From an uncultured Flavobacteriaceae bacterium (GTDB lineage: Bacteria; Bacteroidota; Bacteroidia; Flavobacteriales; Flavobacteriaceae): a stretch of DNA of 64,000 bases. The stretch lies in contig CANNBV010000004.1 in assembly GCA_947502975.1 (NCBI GenBank), positions 1 to 64,000 of the forward strand, given 5' to 3'. How positions within the stretch are numbered: the stretch's first letter is position 1; each line of letters starts with the position of its first letter. The notes below the pieces were generated by a model. It worked only from the letters and a program-made list of their open reading frames with translations. It did no database searches and had not been told where the DNA came from. Positions 63,881-64,000 of this stretch are shown in pieces. Position numbers and translations under genes: made by a program.

Positions 63881-64000
63881 TTATCCTTTTATAATTGTTT
63901 CATCTAAATTGAAAATTAAACTCGTTAATACCGTGTAAGCGTGAGTTTCTTTATTTGGTATTTCTTTATTTTCTATATCGTCTTCAATAGGCTTATAACT
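63881..64000 (-). CDS. C-terminal end of a probable DUF1549/DUF1553 (PSCyt-type) protein, cut by window edge
   Basis: The last 39 codons and stop of a gene that extends beyond the right edge. The readable end, HAYTVLTSLIFNLDETIIKG, follows the pattern of the final helix of DUF1553 proteins, where a short helix precedes an N/D-E-x-hydrophobic end. It is 4 bp upstream of the DUF1501 gene, the usual neighbour of this family. The call rests mainly on context and short similarity. Confidence 0.5.
   Translation of the reverse strand, partial: SYKPIEDDIENKEIPNKETHAYTVLTSLIFNLDETIIKG

Overview
The window comes from a low-GC Bacteroidota genome, most likely a marine or environmental Flavobacteriaceae. 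The evidence is two SusC/SusD pairs, a type IX secretion (T9SS) C-terminal sorting domain, many lipoproteins with a Cys lipobox, A-rich leaders in place of strong Shine-Dalgarno sites, and promoter boxes of the Bacteroidota type (TAnnTTTG-like). No rRNA, tRNA or CRISPR array was seen.

Layout. 1-6.7 kb (minus strand): a SusC-SusD pair followed by the start of an S8 serine protease, with a 7TM-AraC regulator upstream. A sequence motif upstream of the regulator recurs upstream of susC. 6.9-11 kb: envelope-sugar genes (galE, a DegT/DnrJ aminotransferase, waaA/kdtA) and a small Ala-rich repeat lipoprotein. 11-41.3 kb: the most remarkable region, a complete type II secretion / type IV pilus-like machine split into two divergent arms. 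The left arm (minus) carries GspM-, GspL-, GspD-, GspE-, prepilin-peptidase- and major-pseudopilin-type genes plus a NarL-type response regulator. The right arm (plus) carries a GspC/PilP-like protein, a GspK/PilX-like protein, two minor pseudopilins and GspF. Between and among these lie two giant RHS/YD-repeat proteins (1711 and 1446 aa), candidate immunity proteins, an OmpH-like chaperone, several lipoproteins and four 'VGIGTT' tail-fibre-like proteins (plus one pseudogene). 41.5-64 kb (minus): an FHS/FucP-like sugar transporter; a T9SS-sorted fusion of FG-GAP, UnbV and vanadium-haloperoxidase-like domains; a LamG lipoprotein; a second SusD/SusC pair; two GH92 alpha-mannosidases; and a Planctomycetes-style cassette (a DUF2231/c-type cytochrome/leucine-rich protein, a chitobiase-C-like lipoprotein, a Tat-exported beta-propeller, DUF1501, and the tail of a probable DUF1553 protein).

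The secretion-like region looks like one regulon. Three promoters (the divergent pair at 19.33-19.50 kb and one at 33.83-33.89 kb) share the architecture AACCTTAC-N5-GTAAGGTT-N1-AACCTTA(C/G)-N21-TAnnTTTA, which is the same to the base in spacing. They head the response-regulator/left-arm unit, the tail-fibre/RHS unit and the second right-arm unit. A fourth copy at 32.77 kb is cut inside its third half-site by a REP-associated tyrosine transposase element that has matching inverted ends. My inference is that the response regulator controls a dedicated T2SS-like apparatus that exports or displays RHS proteins and tail-fibre-like proteins. The sequence shows linkage and shared promoters, not the transport itself.

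The right-hand region reads as a mannoside-directed polysaccharide utilisation locus: SusC/D and a LamG protein for capture, GH92 enzymes for trimming alpha-mannosides, and an FHS transporter. It is joined to a redox/Tat-exported cassette of unknown role.
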